From NCBI GenBank assembly GCA_031267995.1, contig JAIRXZ010000094.1, forward strand, positions 1-7,708: a stretch of DNA of 7,708 nucleotides. Direction: 5' to 3'. Numbering within the stretch: position 1 is the stretch's first letter; each line of letters starts with the position of its first letter. The DNA is from Odoribacteraceae bacterium. GTDB lineage: Bacteria; Bacteroidota; Bacteroidia; Bacteroidales; Marinifilaceae. The translations under genes were made by a program, and so were the position numbers. Shown here piece by piece: positions 7,579-7,708 of the stretch. Below the pieces are notes generated by a model, which worked only from the letters and a program-made list of their open reading frames with translations, was not told the DNA's origin and did no database searches.

Positions 7579-7648
7579 GTGCGCCCCTACGTCGTCGTTG
7601 GGGTACGTGTAGGGGCGCACCTGCGTGTGCGCCCTTTCCCATGCGTGC
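7551..7648. repeat. Long inverted repeat, 40-base arms, 18-base loop
   Basis: The left arm (7551-7590) and right arm (7609-7648) are complementary: the inner 32 bases (7559-7590 with 7609-7640) pair perfectly, and eight more pairs follow outward with a single G.T. Each arm is itself a small palindrome: GGGCGCAC/GTGCGCCC around a 6-base loop, at 7565-7586 and 7613-7634. So the structure is two opposed copies of one REP-like element. As RNA or cruciform DNA it could fold as one long hairpin or two short ones. It lies downstream of the terminator, so it is probably not needed to end M16 transcription. Confidence 0.92.
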
Positions 7649-7657
7649 ATCCCGGTG

Positions 7658-7680
7658 ACAACATATTCGGAAAATGTTGT
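7658..7680. repeat. Small hairpin with arms ACAACAT / ATGTTGT
   Basis: The arms 7658-7664 and 7674-7680 pair perfectly over 7 bases. After one A/A mismatch, two further A-T pairs can form around a CGG loop. It is AT-rich, unlike the elements on both sides, and its right arm runs directly into the next element copy. It has no T-run, so it does not look like an intrinsic terminator. Confidence 0.6.
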
Positions 7681-7708
7681 AGGGGCACCCCTTGCGAGCG
7701 CCCTTCCC
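7678..7708 (+). repeat. Third, diverged copy of the REP-like element, at the window edge
   Basis: This stretch begins TGTAGGGGC and ends GCGCCCTTCCC, matching the right-hand copy at 7608-7640 (TGTAGGGGC...GCGCCCTTTCCC) at both ends with a changed middle (ACCCCTTGCGA). It has the same orientation as that copy and begins 70 bases after it. Its internal hairpin is weaker (GGGC/GCCC plus scattered pairs). The copy reaches the right edge, so the cluster may continue beyond. Confidence 0.7.

Noticed and set aside
7481..7708. Possible CRISPR array
   Set aside because: Repeats are degenerate, the 20-base units are contiguous without unique spacers, the larger copies lie in mixed orientation, and no cas gene is nearby.

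Overview
The window looks like a chromosomal core-genome segment from a GC-rich member of the Bacteroidota, most likely order Bacteroidales. The reasons are: -7 boxes of the TAnnTTTG type in the one promoter region; no recognisable Shine-Dalgarno sequences before the genes; a signal peptide ending in Ala-Gln; and the M23 peptidase - dxr - rseP gene order, which I recall as common in that phylum. The genus cannot be fixed from the sequence alone.

Layout. Bases 1-4389 carry four closely packed genes on the minus strand, read right to left: a membrane-anchored M23 (LytM-type) peptidase (3514-4389), dxr for the second step of the MEP isoprenoid pathway (2366-3514, GTG start), rseP for a site-2 intramembrane protease (1019-2356), and a secreted endonuclease/exonuclease/phosphatase-family protein (1-1034, running off the left edge). 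Junctions are a 1-base overlap, a 9-base gap and a 16-base overlap, so this is almost certainly one operon. A 197-base AT-rich divergent intergenic region (4390-4586) has one candidate -7 box for each direction. On the plus strand a single large gene (4587-7403) encodes a 938-residue exported M16 zinc peptidase of the PqqL/pitrilysin type, followed by a clear intrinsic terminator (7442-7473).

The last 230 bases (about 7480-7708) hold no gene. They contain layered repeats: a degenerate 20-base-period array, a near-perfect 40-base inverted repeat made of two opposed copies of a GC-rich palindromic element, a separate hairpin, and a third, diverged copy of the same element reaching the right edge. 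This resembles a REP/BIME-type intergenic repeat cluster and is the least explained part of the window.

How the genes fit together. Three of the five products are envelope-associated proteases or peptidases (M23 on peptidoglycan, RseP in the inner membrane, M16 exported). Dxr supplies isoprenoid precursors, which include the undecaprenyl carrier needed for wall synthesis. A shared envelope theme is plausible but is inference. I did not find a convincing undescribed system: the coding part is conventional and the novelty, if any, is in the right-hand repeat cluster.
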